Counted from the stretch's first letter, positions 18,005-29,265 are shown. The stretch: 64,000 nucleotides of DNA from Streptomyces sindenensis (GCF_014649035.1 NZ_BMSG01000034.1:1-64000), one strand, 5' to 3'. A program made the numbers and translations. Notes: generated by a model not told the origin, from the sequence alone.

Positions 18005-18190
18005 GCGCGTACGCCGATCGGCCAAGGCGCCCCCGGAGCCGTCACGCGGTCCGCCGCGCCCGTCCGGAGTCCGGAGCCGACTGTTCGGAAGGAATGGTTC
18101 CGTTCCCGTCAATTCGCGACGAAGGGTGACGGGGTGCGTGCGTTATGTGATGTGCTGGGGATCGGCGCTGACATTCGGCGCACCAGAGTT

Positions 18191-18223
18191 GTCCGGGGGA
18201 TCACCCGAGTCGTCCGGGGGATC
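18191..18223. repeat. Direct repeat upstream of 18241 gene
   Basis: GTCCGGGGGATC occurs at 18191-18202 and 18212-18223 (21-bp period, two helical turns), ending 17 bp before the next start codon. It may bind a regulator; it is otherwise unexplained. Confidence 0.5.
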
Positions 18224-18240
18224 CGAGGGAGGGGCGCGGC

Positions 18241-19695
18241 ATGGGGGCGGAGCAGATTCGCCGGTGGGAGTCGGGTGCCCTCGCGCACGCGGTGAGCGAT
18301 CCCTTCGGTCAGGGCCCGCTGCCCTGGCTGCGCGGCAGTGAGAACTACTTCGACGACACCGGCCAGGTCGTCCCCTGGTACGCCGACCTCGCCCGCTCCA
18401 CCGGCGGCGGCACCCGCACCGCCGACGACGTGCACCGTCAGATCAAGGGCTTCGTCTCGCCCGGTGCGGCGGCCCCCGGCGAGGCCATCGACTTCCACAT
18501 CACCGTGGACCCGCCCCAGCAGTTCTCCGTCGACGTCTACCGGATCGGCCACTACGGCGGCGACGGCGCGGCCAAGATCACCACGAGCCCGCGGCTCTCC
18601 GGCATCGTCCAGCCCCCGCCGCTCGCCGCCGACCGGACCGTCTCCTGCCACCACTGGTGGATGTCCTGGCGGCTCCAGATCCCGAGCTACTGGTCGGTCG
18701 GCGCGTATGTGGCCGTCCTGACCACCGCCGACGGCTACCGCTCGCACATCCCCTTCACCGTGCGCCACGACCACCCCGCCGACCTGCTGCTCCTGCTGCC
18801 CGACATCACCTGGCAGGCGTACAACCTCTACCCGGAGGACGGCCGCACGGGCGCCAGCCTCTACCACGCGTGGGACGAGCGGGGCCGGCTGCTCGGCGAG
18901 GAGGACGCCGCCGTCACGATCTCCTTCGACCGCCCGTACGCCGGATCGGGCCTGCCGCTGCACGTGGGACACGCGTACGACTTCATCCGCTGGGCCGAGC
19001 GGTACGGCTACGACCTCGCCTACGCCGACGCCCGCGACCTGCACGCGGGCCGCGTCGACCCCAGCCGCTACCGGGGCCTGGTCTTCCCCGGCCACGACGA
19101 GTACTGGTCGCTGCAGATGCGCCGGGCCGCCGAGCGCGCCCGGGACTCCGGCACCTCGCTCGTCTTCCTCTCCGCCAACACCATGTACTGGCAGGTGGGC
19201 CTCGCCCCCTCCGCGTCCGGCGAGCCCGACCGGCTGCTGACCTGCCGCAAACGCCGGGGGCCGGGGAAGTCCGCCCTGTGGCGCGAGGTGGACCGGCCCG
19301 AGCAGCAGCTGCTGGGCATCCAGTACGCGGGCCGGGTCCCCGATCCCCGCCCGCTGGTCGTGCGCAACGCCGAGCACTGGCTCTGGGACGCCACGGGCGC
19401 GGTCGACGGCGACGAGATCCCGGGCCTGGTCGCCGGCGAGGCCGACCGCTACTTCCCGCGCACCAGCCTGCCCGAGCACGACAACCGGATCCTGCTCGCC
19501 CACTCCCCGTACGAGGACTCCGAGGGCGCCACCCGGCACCAGGAGACCTCGCTCTACCAGTCCCCCTCCGGCGCCCTCGTCTTCGCCTCCGGCACCTTCG
19601 CCTGGTCCCCGGCCCTGGACCGCCCCGGCCACACCGACCCCCGGATCCAGCGGGCCACCGCCAACCTCCTCGACCGGATCTGCAAGCGCGACTGA
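18241..19695 (+). CDS. N,N-dimethylformamidase beta-subunit-like domain protein
   Basis: The 484-aa product has no signal peptide. Its central and C-terminal parts resemble the large-subunit C-terminal domain of N,N-dimethylformamidase: 'DITWQAYNLYPEDGRTGASLYHA', 'SFDRPYAG', 'LVFPGHDEYWSLQMRRAAERARD' and 'LVFLSANTMYWQVG'. Stand-alone proteins with this domain are widespread in actinomycetes and their substrate is unknown, so no reaction is assigned. ATG 18241 follows 'GGGAGGGGCGCGGC', a good ribosome site. It lies upstream of purC on the same strand, about 100 bp away; co-transcription is possible but not shown. Confidence 0.85.
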   Translation: MGAEQIRRWESGALAHAVSDPFGQGPLPWLRGSENYFDDTGQVVPWYADLARSTGGGTRTADDVHRQIKGFVSPGAAAPGEAIDFHITVDPPQQFSVDVYRIGHYGGDGAAKITTSPRLSGIVQPPPLAADRTVSCHHWWMSWRLQIPSYWSVGAYVAVLTTADGYRSHIPFTVRHDHPADLLLLLPDITWQAYNLYPEDGRTGASLYHAWDERGRLLGEEDAAVTISFDRPYAGSGLPLHVGHAYDFIRWAERYGYDLAYADARDLHAGRVDPSRYRGLVFPGHDEYWSLQMRRAAERARDSGTSLVFLSANTMYWQVGLAPSASGEPDRLLTCRKRRGPGKSALWREVDRPEQQLLGIQYAGRVPDPRPLVVRNAEHWLWDATGAVDGDEIPGLVAGEADRYFPRTSLPEHDNRILLAHSPYEDSEGATRHQETSLYQSPSGALVFASGTFAWSPALDRPGHTDPRIQRATANLLDRICKRD

Positions 19696-19792
19696 CGGAC
19701 GCCACCGCATCGGCGCCGGGCCCGGCGCGCGCACCGTGTCCTGCGTACGGGACAATCGGAACCGCTCCTGGATCAATCTACGCGGAGGCACC

Positions 19793-20707
19793 GTGTCCGG
19801 TTTTGTAGAAAAGCCCGAGCCCGTACAGGTTCCGGGCCTCACCCACCTGCACACCGGCAAGGTGCGTGACCTGTACCGGAACGAGGCGGGCGACCTCGTG
19901 ATGGTCGCCAGCGACCGCATCTCCGCGTACGACTGGGTCCTGCCGACCGAGATCCCCGACAAGGGCCGCGTCCTCACCCGGCTCTCGCTCTGGTGGTTCG
20001 ACCAGCTCGCCGACCTCGTCCCCAACCACGTCATCTCCACCGAGCTGCCCCCGGGCGCCCCGGCCGACTGGGCGGGCCGCACCCTCATCTGCAAGTCGCT
20101 GCGCATGGTCGAGGTCGAGTGCGTGGCGCGCGGCTATCTGACCGGCTCCGGGCTCGTCGAGTACGACGCCACCCGTACGGTCTGCGGCATCGGCCTTCCC
20201 GAGGGCCTGGTCAACGGGTCCGAGCTGCCCGGCGCGATCTTCACCCCGGCCACCAAGGCGGCCGTCGGCGATCACGACGAGAACGTCAGCTACGAGGACG
20301 TCGCCCGCGAGGTCGGTGCGGAGACCGCCGCCGAGCTGCGGCGCACCACGCTCGACGTCTACGCCCGGGCCCGGGACATCGCGCACGAGCGCGGGATCAT
20401 CCTGGCCGACACGAAGTTCGAGTTCGGCTTCGAGACCACCGAGGACGGAACCGAGCGGCTGATCATCGCCGACGAGGTGCTGACCCCGGACTCCTCCCGC
20501 TTCTGGCCCGCCGCCACCTGGGAGCCCGGCCGCGCGCAGCCCAGCTACGACAAGCAGTTCGTGCGCGACTGGCTGACCTCGCCGGCCTCCGGCTGGGACC
20601 GCAGGAGCGAGCAGCCGCCGCCGGCGCTGCCGCAGGAGATCGTGGACGCGACCCGCGCCAAGTACATCGAGGCGTTCGAGGTGCTGACCGGCACCAGCTG
20701 GGTGTGA
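19793..20707 (+). CDS. purC: SAICAR synthetase
   Basis: The enzyme condenses CAIR with aspartate using ATP in de novo purine synthesis. The 304-aa product carries 'HTGKVRDLYR', 'VASDRISAYDWVLPTEIPDKGRVL', 'VECVARGYLTGSG' and 'FTPATKA', then 'LADTKFEFG' and 'IADEVLTPDSSRFWP', full length for the actinobacterial form. GTG 19793 has GGAGG five bases upstream. A strong bidirectional terminator follows at 20724-20759, ahead of the convergent tRNA-Gly. It is transcribed separately from purD and purSQL. Confidence 0.97.
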   Translation: MSGFVEKPEPVQVPGLTHLHTGKVRDLYRNEAGDLVMVASDRISAYDWVLPTEIPDKGRVLTRLSLWWFDQLADLVPNHVISTELPPGAPADWAGRTLICKSLRMVEVECVARGYLTGSGLVEYDATRTVCGIGLPEGLVNGSELPGAIFTPATKAAVGDHDENVSYEDVAREVGAETAAELRRTTLDVYARARDIAHERGIILADTKFEFGFETTEDGTERLIIADEVLTPDSSRFWPAATWEPGRAQPSYDKQFVRDWLTSPASGWDRRSEQPPPALPQEIVDATRAKYIEAFEVLTGTSWV

Positions 20708-20723
20708 CGACCGGCGGACACGG

Positions 20724-20759
20724 AGAAGGCCCCGGACCGAAAGGTCCGGGGCCTTCTTC
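20724..20759. terminator. Bidirectional terminator between purC and tRNA-Gly
   Basis: AGAAGGCCCCGGACC and GGTCCGGGGCCTTCT form a perfect stem around GAAA, with a T-rich run on the right. It serves purC (+) and tRNA-Gly (-). Confidence 0.85.
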
Positions 20760-20765
20760 TCGTTG

Positions 20766-20838
20766 AGCGGACGACCAGGTTCGAACTGGCGACCTCAACC
20801 TTGGCAAGGTTGCGCTCTACCAACTGAGCTACGTCCGC
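20766..20838 (-). tRNA. tRNA-Gly(GCC), copy 1
   Basis: The minus strand begins GCGGACGTAGCTCAGTTGG, has the anticodon loop CTTGCCAAG (GCC) and T-arm GTTCGAACC, and has discriminator U as expected for Gly. CCA is not encoded. It is identical to the copy at 24897-24969. Confidence 0.95.
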
Positions 20839-20861
20839 AGTGCGCCGAAGCGCGATGCCTA

Positions 20862-21482
20862 CTATACCCATCCTCGCTCGCGTGCGAGACGCACTGCCGT
20901 ATGCCGGTTCTCCGCACCGATCTTGGAGGCGGCCGAGGAGAGGTAGTTGCGTACGGTCCCCTGGGACAGCGAGGCCCGCTCGGCGATCTCCGCGACCGGC
21001 GCCCCGTCCGCCGCCAGTTCGAGCACCTCGGCCTCCCGGGCGGTCAGCGGGGAGTCCCCCGCGGAGATCGCGTCGGCGGCCAACTCCGGATCCACGTAAC
21101 GGTTTCCGGCGTGGACGGTACGGATGATCTCGGCCAGCCGCCGGGCGCTGACGGTCTTGGGCACGAAGCCGCGTACGCCGGCGGCGAGGGCCCGCTTGAG
21201 GTGCCCGGGGCGGCCGTGGCTGGTCACGATCATGGTGCGGCAGTCGGGCAGTTCGGCCCGCAGCGATGTGGCGACCTTCACACCGTCCGCGCCCGGCATC
21301 TGAAGATCCAGGACGGCGACGTCGGGCCGGTGCGCCAGCGCCATCGCCAGGGCCTCGGGCCCGCTCGCCGCCTCCGCGACCACGACGAGGTCCTCCTCCA
21401 GGGCGAGCAGCGCGGCCAGCGCGCCCCGGATCAGGTGCTCGTCGTCGGCCAGCAGGACGCGCAGGGGCCGCGCGGTGGTCAT
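20862..21482 (-). CDS. NarL/LuxR-type response regulator
   Basis: The 206-aa product has a receiver domain with acidic pair Asp13-Asp14, phospho-acceptor Asp59 in 'VAVLDLQMPG' and Lys109. A LuxR-type HTH follows at about 143-200 ('LTAREAEVLELAADG...EIAERASLSQGTVRNYLSSAASKIGAENR'). It is the last gene of a four-gene minus-strand operon; its ATG overlaps the kinase stop by 4 bp. It presumably regulates the adjacent ABC exporter genes in response to whatever the kinase senses, by analogy with DesR/LiaR-type systems. It ends close to the tRNA-Gly gene at 20766. Confidence 0.93.
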   Translation of the reverse strand: MTTARPLRVLLADDEHLIRGALAALLALEEDLVVVAEAASGPEALAMALAHRPDVAVLDLQMPGADGVKVATSLRAELPDCRTMIVTSHGRPGHLKRALAAGVRGFVPKTVSARRLAEIIRTVHAGNRYVDPELAADAISAGDSPLTAREAEVLELAADGAPVAEIAERASLSQGTVRNYLSSAASKIGAENRHTAVRLARERGWV

Positions 21483-22939
21483 CGTTCCTCCGGGAGGGCG
21501 GCAGGGGCGGGAGAGGGGGCGGGGGTGGACGGGGGCGGGGGGCCGTCGTCCGGGCCGGGCTGCTCGCCCGAGCCCGGGGAGGCGGGCTGTCCGTCCGAGG
21601 GCAAAGACCCGCCCGGGGCCCCGGGGGCGCGCCCGGTCCGGGTCGGAGCGGTAGGCCCGCCCGCCCCCCGGCCGGAGGCCGTCAGCGGCACCGTTGCCGT
21701 CACCCGGAACAGATCGTCCCCGACCGGTCCCGCGGTGAGGGTCCCGCCGAGCGCCCCGAGCCGTTCGCGCAGCCCGGCCAGGCCCGAACCGCCGCCGTCA
21801 CCCCCGCCGCCGAGCGGGCCGGCGGCGTCGGCCCCGTCGTTCTCGACCTCCAGGACCACCGCGTCCCGCGTCCGGGTGAGCCGGATCGAGCAGTGGCGCG
21901 GGTCGCCGTGGCGCAGGACGTTCGTCGCGGTCTCGCGCACCACCCAGCCGAGCGCCCCCTGCACGGCGGCCGGCGCGCCGATACCGGCCGGGCCGTCCGC
22001 GCCCTCGACGGTGACCGAGATCCCGGCGGCCTGCAACACGCCCCGCGCGCCCATGAGTTCGGTGGGCAGATCGGCCTCCCGGTAGCCGCGTACGACATCG
22101 CGGACCTCCTGCTGCGACGCCCGGGCGATCCGCTGCACCTCGACCATCTGGTCCACCGCCGCCGGGTTGCCGCGCTGGGCCAGCTCCACGGCCAGCTCGC
22201 TCTTCAGGGCGATCACCGACAGGTTCCGGCCCAGCACGTCGTGCATGTCCCGGCCGAACCGCAGGCGCTCCTCCGCCACCGCCAGGCGGGCCTGCATGTC
22301 CCGCGCCTCCTCCGCCTGCCACATCACGGACAGGCTCCAGGCGCTCGGACGGGCCGAGACGAGCACCAGCAGGGTGACGACGGCCAGGGAGACGACCGCG
22401 CCGAACACCTGCCCGCCCGGTACGCCCACGGCCGCCAGGAGGGCCGTGCCGGCGACCGAGAAGGCGGCGGCGTGGAGCAGGAACCTCCGGACCGGGACGA
22501 TCAGGACGTACGGGATGGAGAACGCCACCGGCAGGTCCAGAACCAGCAGGACGAGCCCCTCGTCGCGCACGCCGCCCACCGCCGCGAGGGCCACCACGAG
22601 GCCGGTCATCGCCACCTGGAGGGCGGCGGGCAGCCGCAGCCGCCCGGGAGGGAACGGCGCCAGGCCCCGGTAGGCGTCGAAGGCGGGCGTCAGGTTGCGG
22701 CAGCTCAGCACGGACTGGGCGATGTTGGCGACGAGGAACGCTGCTCCCAGGGCGATGGCCACCGCTCCCTCGTCCAGGGCCTCGGAGAGCGGCAGCAGAC
22801 CCCAGGACACCGCGAACAGCCAGGTGATCGAGGCGAGCGTCACCCGTGTGTAGAGGTCGATGCGCTGGAGTTTGCTGCGCTCGTGCCAGCTGCGCCGCCA
22901 GCCCCGTACCCGACCGATCACGCCCTTCAGTCCCTTCAT
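21479..22939 (-). CDS. Sensor histidine kinase (HisKA_3 type)
   Basis: The 486-aa product has about five or six hydrophobic segments in the first 195 residues. A HisKA_3 dimerisation domain with phospho-acceptor His233 ('RFGRDMHDVLGRNLS') follows, then an HATPase domain with the N-box 'VVRETATNVLRHG' and a G-rich lid. An atypical Pro/Gly/Ser-rich tail of about 70 residues closes the protein. ATG 22939 is preferred over the extension to 22981, which runs into the permease end. It starts 1 bp after the permease stop and overlaps the response regulator gene by 4 bp. The signal is unknown; DesK-like kinases of this class often sense envelope or membrane stress. Confidence 0.92.
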   Translation of the reverse strand: MKGLKGVIGRVRGWRRSWHERSKLQRIDLYTRVTLASITWLFAVSWGLLPLSEALDEGAVAIALGAAFLVANIAQSVLSCRNLTPAFDAYRGLAPFPPGRLRLPAALQVAMTGLVVALAAVGGVRDEGLVLLVLDLPVAFSIPYVLIVPVRRFLLHAAAFSVAGTALLAAVGVPGGQVFGAVVSLAVVTLLVLVSARPSAWSLSVMWQAEEARDMQARLAVAEERLRFGRDMHDVLGRNLSVIALKSELAVELAQRGNPAAVDQMVEVQRIARASQQEVRDVVRGYREADLPTELMGARGVLQAAGISVTVEGADGPAGIGAPAAVQGALGWVVRETATNVLRHGDPRHCSIRLTRTRDAVVLEVENDGADAAGPLGGGGDGGGSGLAGLRERLGALGGTLTAGPVGDDLFRVTATVPLTASGRGAGGPTAPTRTGRAPGAPGGSLPSDGQPASPGSGEQPGPDDGPPPPSTPAPSPAPAALPEER

Positions 22940-22940
22940 G

Positions 22941-23762
22941 TCAGCCGCGCGGATCCCAGCGGAACCACCGTCGCACAGCAAACACGCCGAAAGCGGTCCA
23001 GGCCAAGGCGGTCACCGCGGCCGTGAACAGATCGCCGCTCTCCACGCCGCCGAGCCAGCCGTGCCGGACGAGGGTCATCACGCCCGTCATCGGCAGCAGC
23101 TCCAGTACGGAGGCCAACTTGTCCGGGAAGACCGCCAGCGGCACGAACAGTCCGGAGCCGAAGAGCGAGACGAAGTACAGCGGCAGGGTGGTGAGCTGCG
23201 AGGTCTGCACGGTCCGGGTGATCACGGCGGTCGCCGCCGCCAGCGCGGACATCAGGACGAGGCCCAGCACCAGCCCGGCCACCAGCAGGTCGGGGCGGTG
23301 CGGCGCGCTCAGGTCGAAGGCGATGGCCCCGGCCGCCACCAGCAGCACGCACTGGGCGAGCGCCAGGGCGACGGACGGCAGCGCGGTGCCGATGAGGATC
23401 TCGCGGTCGGAGATCTCGCCGGTGCGCAGCCGCTTCAGGACGAGTTCCTCGCGCCGGGCCACGTAGGCGGAGACGAGGTTCATGTAGACGACCTGGACGA
23501 GCACCATGCCGATGCCGCCGGTCAGGGTGGCGCCCGCGACGGTCATCCCGGTGCCGCCGAGGTCGACCTGTTCGAGCGAGGACCGGATCGCGAAGATCAT
23601 CACCAGCGGCAGCAGCAGGGCCACGGCGATCGCGGTCCGGTTGCGCAGCAGGAGGAGCAGCTCGGCGCGGCCGAGAGCGGTCAGCCGCCGGGCCACGGCT
23701 GCCGCACCCGTCGGGGAGGCGGCGGGCGTCCGGTCGCGGACGGGGGTCGTGGTGGTCGTCAT
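22941..23762 (-). CDS. ABC-2 type exporter permease
   Basis: The 273-aa product has six hydrophobic helices in an ABC-2 arrangement. The first follows a short cytoplasmic N-terminus ('RLTALGRAELLLLLRNRTAIAVALLLP'), and later ones include 'LYFVSLFGSGLFVPLAVFP', the conserved pre-C-terminal segment of drug-exporter permeases. ATG 23762 overlaps the ATPase stop by 4 bp. With the ATPase it should form a homodimeric-permease exporter; the substrate may be a drug, lipid or peptide and cannot be read here. Its operon position between the ATPase and the two-component genes is the usual regulated-exporter layout. Confidence 0.9.
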   Translation of the reverse strand: MTTTTTPVRDRTPAASPTGAAAVARRLTALGRAELLLLLRNRTAIAVALLLPLVMIFAIRSSLEQVDLGGTGMTVAGATLTGGIGMVLVQVVYMNLVSAYVARREELVLKRLRTGEISDREILIGTALPSVALALAQCVLLVAAGAIAFDLSAPHRPDLLVAGLVLGLVLMSALAAATAVITRTVQTSQLTTLPLYFVSLFGSGLFVPLAVFPDKLASVLELLPMTGVMTLVRHGWLGGVESGDLFTAAVTALAWTAFGVFAVRRWFRWDPRG

Positions 23763-24766
23763 GCCGTCACCTTCGTCGTGGAGCCGGAGCGGGTGGAGCG
23801 GCCCGGGACCTGGCGGGGGTCCTGGTCCCGGGGGGCGTGCTGGGTCTTCGCGATGTCGAGGAACGCCTCTTCCAGCGATGCGGAGCGGGCGTCGAGGCCG
23901 TGCAGCTGTACGCCGGACTCCCGGGCCCATTCGAGGAGTTCGTGCAGCGACTCCTGGAGGGAGGGGGTACGGATCTCGACCCGGGGCCCCTCGGCCGCCG
24001 CCCGCAGCGAGAGCGGGAGCCGGGCCGCGGGGACCGCGTCGGGGAGGACGAACCGGATCCGGGCCGGCTGCCGCGCGGTCACCTCGGCGATCGTCCCGGT
24101 CGTGACGATCCTCCCCTGGTGCATGATCGCCAGGCGGTCGGCGAGCGCCTCGGCCTCCTCCAGGTAGTGCGTGGTGAGCAGCACGGTCGTGCCGTTGTCC
24201 CGCAGGGCCCGTACGAGCTCCCAGGTCTCCTGCCGGCCCTCGGCGTCCAGACCGGTCGTCGGCTCGTCGAGGAAGAGCACCTCGGGCCGGGAGGTCAGGG
24301 CGAGCGCCAGGTCGAGGCGGCGCTTCTCGCCGCCGGACAGCTGCTTGACCCGGACGCCCGACCGGGCGGTCAGGCCGACCATCCCCAGGGCCTCGGCGGC
24401 GGGGCGGGCGCCGGTGGTGCAGGCCGACCACATGCGTGCGGTCTCCAGGACCGTGAGGTCCGAGGGGAAGCCGCCTTCCTGGAGCATGACGCCGGTACGG
24501 GGGCGGACGGCGGCGCGTTCGCGGTACGGGTCGTGGCCGAGGACCCGTACCGTGCCGTCGGACGGTGCCGCCAGGCCCTCCAGGAGTTCCACGGTGGAGG
24601 TCTTGCCCGCGCCGTTCGTCCCGAGCAGGGCGAACAGTTCGCCGCGGGCCACGGAGAAGGAGATCCCGGACACGGCCTCGAAGCCGTCGGCGTAACGGCG
24701 GCGGACCCCGTTCGCCTCGATCACGGGACCGTTCGCGCGGTCGCTGAGAATGTCGTCGCTGGTCAT
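23759..24766 (-). CDS. ABC exporter ATP-binding protein (DrrA-like)
   Basis: The 335-aa product has Walker A 'GTNGAGKTS', a Q-loop region 'GVMLQEGG', signature 'LSGGEKRR', Walker B 'VLFLDEPTTGLD' and switch His in 'LLTTHYLEEAEALADR'. The C-terminal domain of about 100 residues, ending 'ARSASLEEAFLDIAKT', is typical of the DrrA/CcmA-type drug-exporter ATPases. It is first in the operon ATPase-permease-kinase-regulator, all with 1-4 bp overlaps or gaps. The start ATG 24766 lies 92 bp from the terminator shared with the tRNA-Gly gene at 24897. Confidence 0.94.
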   Translation of the reverse strand: MTSDDILSDRANGPVIEANGVRRRYADGFEAVSGISFSVARGELFALLGTNGAGKTSTVELLEGLAAPSDGTVRVLGHDPYRERAAVRPRTGVMLQEGGFPSDLTVLETARMWSACTTGARPAAEALGMVGLTARSGVRVKQLSGGEKRRLDLALALTSRPEVLFLDEPTTGLDAEGRQETWELVRALRDNGTTVLLTTHYLEEAEALADRLAIMHQGRIVTTGTIAEVTARQPARIRFVLPDAVPAARLPLSLRAAAEGPRVEIRTPSLQESLHELLEWARESGVQLHGLDARSASLEEAFLDIAKTQHAPRDQDPRQVPGRSTRSGSTTKVTA

Positions 24767-24857
24767 GCCCCCAGGCTTCCGTCGGATCGGGCCCGGGAGC
24801 AGTGCGCGCTGTCATCAGCGCACATGACAAACGTCATACGGTGACGGAAGAAACGCC

Positions 24858-24889
24858 AAAGGCCCCGATCGAAAACGATCGGGGCCTTT
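24858..24889. terminator. Terminator downstream of tRNA-Gly copy 2
   Basis: AAAGGCCCCGATCG/CGATCGGGGCCTTT forms a perfect 14-bp stem with AAAA loop, 8 bp past the 3' end of the tRNA on the minus strand. Confidence 0.85.
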
Positions 24890-24896
24890 GCCTCTG

Positions 24897-24969
24897 AGCG
24901 GACGACCAGGTTCGAACTGGCGACCTCAACCTTGGCAAGGTTGCGCTCTACCAACTGAGCTACGTCCGC
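24897..24969 (-). tRNA. tRNA-Gly(GCC), copy 2
   Basis: Same 73-nt sequence as the copy at 20766-20838, with GCC anticodon and no encoded CCA. The identity extends a few bases into both flanks. Confidence 0.95.
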
Positions 24970-25047
24970 AGTGCAACCACTCGGCTTTCACCGGTGGAGC
25001 GAGCACCACTCTACCTGATCCACGAAGTGGTCCGAAGAGTCGTGCAG

Positions 25048-25119
25048 AGCGGGTGACAGGAATTGCACACTGCGCCTTCCCCCTGGAAGGGGGCTGTTCT
25101 GCTACTGAACTACACCCGC
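25048..25119 (-). tRNA. tRNA-Gly(TCC)
   Basis: The minus strand begins GCGGGTGTAGTTCAGTAGC, has anticodon loop CTTCCAG (TCC) and T-arm GTGTGCAATTCC (less canonical), and a 7-bp acceptor GCGGGTG/CACCCGC. Discriminator U fits glycine. Confidence 0.88.
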
Positions 25120-25335
25120 ACGCTGTGTGGGATTCGGCTTTGCGGCCTCGCCCCTCGGCGTGTTCCAGACTCTATCCGACCTGCGGGGGTGTCGCGCAAG
25201 TCGGCTCCCCGCCAAGCTCGCGGAGCGGGCCGGCGGGGGCGGCCGGGAGGGCGTCCGGCGGGGAGCCCGGGGGCGCCTGACGGAGCGTCCGGACGGCCGG
25301 GCCGGCCCGCCGGGCGGCCCCGCGCCCCTTCGGGA

Positions 25336-25671
25336 TCACCCCGCCGCGGCGAACGCCTCGTAGACCTTCTTCGGGATGCGGCCCCGGGCCGGCACGTCCA
25401 TCCGGTGCGAGCGGGCCCAGGCGCGGACGGCCGCCGGGTCCGGGGCGAGGGAGGTGTGGCGGTAGGCCGTGGGCGTCCTGCCGTGCTTGCCGGCGTTCGT
25501 CTGCTTCCGCCCGGCGGCCACGTAGGGCGCGAGCGTCTTCCGCAGTTTCTTCGCGTTGGCGGGATTGAGGTCGATCTCGTACGTCTTCCCGTCCAGGGCG
25601 AAGGTCACCGTTTCCGCCGCCGCTCCCCCGTCGATGTCGTCGGAGAGTGTCACCACTACGCGCTGAGCCAC
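25336..25671 (-). CDS. Lsr2-family nucleoid-associated protein (LsrL-like paralogue)
   Basis: The 111-aa product starts 'MAQRVVVTLSDDIDGG' and continues 'ETVTFALDGKTYEIDLNPANAKKLRKTLAPYV', the dimerisation domain. After a linker, the C-terminal DNA-binding domain has an AT-hook-like 'PARGRIPKKVYEAF'. Lsr2 proteins bind AT-rich DNA and silence foreign genes; Streptomyces carry two paralogues. Position near purSQL suggests the second one (LsrL), whose role is less clear. The gene is divergent from purS across a 419-bp region. Given the AT-poor chromosome, an incoming element such as the one at 1-11.9 kb could be one of its targets; that link is speculation. Confidence 0.93.
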   Translation of the reverse strand: MAQRVVVTLSDDIDGGAAAETVTFALDGKTYEIDLNPANAKKLRKTLAPYVAAGRKQTNAGKHGRTPTAYRHTSLAPDPAAVRAWARSHRMDVPARGRIPKKVYEAFAAAG

Positions 25672-26090
25672 GGATATCGGTCCTTTCCTGCGGCACCGGC
25701 GCGTTCTGCGTGCGCGGATGCCGGCCTTCCGGCTGCCGGGCGGGCGGAAGCGGATCGACGAGATGTCGACTGTTCCGTTGTCCCCGGGGCAATGGTGCTT
25801 TCCCCGGTAATCATTTGTACAGCGGCGGGTGCCGCATTGTGAAGCCCCATCAATTACGTGCGCGTGTCCGTGTGCAATCCGTGTGCAATCCGGGCGGGTT
25901 TTTCCCAGACCTTTTCCTGGCGGTGTCGTGGCCGATATACGGACGTGATCTACACAGCGCCCTCGCTGAGCCGCCCTGTCCGATATCTACCCGCGTAGAA
26001 ATTTTGGCCAGGTACGCTGAGTGGACCCGCGGGGGTCTGGGGAACCCCCCGGAGAGACAGCCGCACCACACCACCACACCGGGAGTGCCA
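25672..26090. other. Divergent promoter region lsr2-like/purS
   Basis: No gene is supported. It is comparatively AT-rich for this genome and contains a tandem 11-bp repeat CGTGTGCAATC at 25869-25879 and 25880-25890. It must carry the promoters of both flanking genes. Confidence 0.5.
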
Positions 26091-26342
26091 GTGGCACGCG
26101 TCGTAGTCGACGTCATGCTCAAGCCCGAGATCCTCGACCCGCAGGGACAGGCGGTGCAGCGCGCACTGCCCCGTCTCGGCTTCGAGGGAATCGCGGACGT
26201 TCGTCAGGGAAAGCGTTTCGAGCTGGAGGTCGAGGGGCCGGTCGACGACGCCGCCCTCGCCCGTATTAACGAGATGGCCGAGACGTTCCTCGCCAACACC
26301 GTCATCGAGGACTTCGTCGTGAAGGTGGAGGAGGAGAAGTGA
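26091..26342 (+). CDS. purS: FGAM synthase subunit PurS
   Basis: The 83-aa subunit ('MARVVVDVMLKPEILDPQGQ...VRQGKRFELEVEG') is the small structural partner of PurL and PurQ. Together they convert FGAR to FGAM; PurS helps form the ammonia channel between the glutaminase and synthetase sites. GTG 26091 follows GGGAG with six-base spacing. Its stop overlaps purQ by 4 bp (GTGA). It is first in a tightly coupled purSQL operon. Confidence 0.96.
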   Translation: MARVVVDVMLKPEILDPQGQAVQRALPRLGFEGIADVRQGKRFELEVEGPVDDAALARINEMAETFLANTVIEDFVVKVEEEK

Positions 26343-27015
26343 CCACCCGTATCGGCGTCGTCACTTTTCCCGGCACCCTCGACGATCAGGACGCCCTGCG
26401 CGCCGTCCGTATCGCGGGCGCCGAGCCCGTATCCCTGTGGCACCGCGACAAGGACCTGCACCAGGTCGACGCGGTCGTCCTGGCCGGTGGTTTCTCCTAC
26501 GGGGACTACCTCCGCGCCGGTGCCATCTCCCGCTTCTCGCCGGTGATGGAACCCCTCATCGAGCAGGCGAAGGCCGGGATGCCGGTCCTCGGCATCTGCA
26601 ACGGCTTCCAGATCCTGACCGAGGCGCATCTGCTGCCCGGCGCGATGCTGCGCAACAACCACCTCCACTTCATCTGCCGCGACCAGAAGCTGCGGGTGGA
26701 GAACGCGGAGACCGCCTGGACCTCGGACTACAGCGCCGGCCAGGAGATCAGCGTCCCGCTCAAGAACATGGACGGCCGGTACACCGCCGACGAGCGCACG
26801 CTCGACGAGCTGGAGGCCGAGGGCCGCGTCGCCTTCCGCTACCTGGACGGCAACCCCAACGGCTCGCTCCGTGACATCGCGGGCATCACCAACGCCGCGG
26901 GCAACATCGTCGGCCTGATGCCGCACCCGGAGCACGCCGTGGAGCCGCTGATCGGCACCGGCGGCACCGACGGCCTCGGTTTCTTCACCTCGATCATCAA
27001 GAAGCTGGTCAACGC

Positions 27016-27019
<4 letters not shown>
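26339..27019 (+). CDS. purQ: FGAM synthase glutaminase subunit PurQ
   Basis: The 226-aa class I glutamine amidotransferase has nucleophile Cys87 in 'VLGICNGFQ' and the His/Glu pair in 'GLMPHPEHAVEP'. The conserved 'VTFPGTLDDQDALRA' opens the protein, and 'GGFSYGDYLRAGAI' contributes the oxyanion region. It supplies ammonia from glutamine to PurL. The GTG start overlaps purS by 4 bp and its stop overlaps purL by 4 bp, indicating equimolar translation. Confidence 0.97.
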
Positions 27020-29265
<2,246 letters not shown>

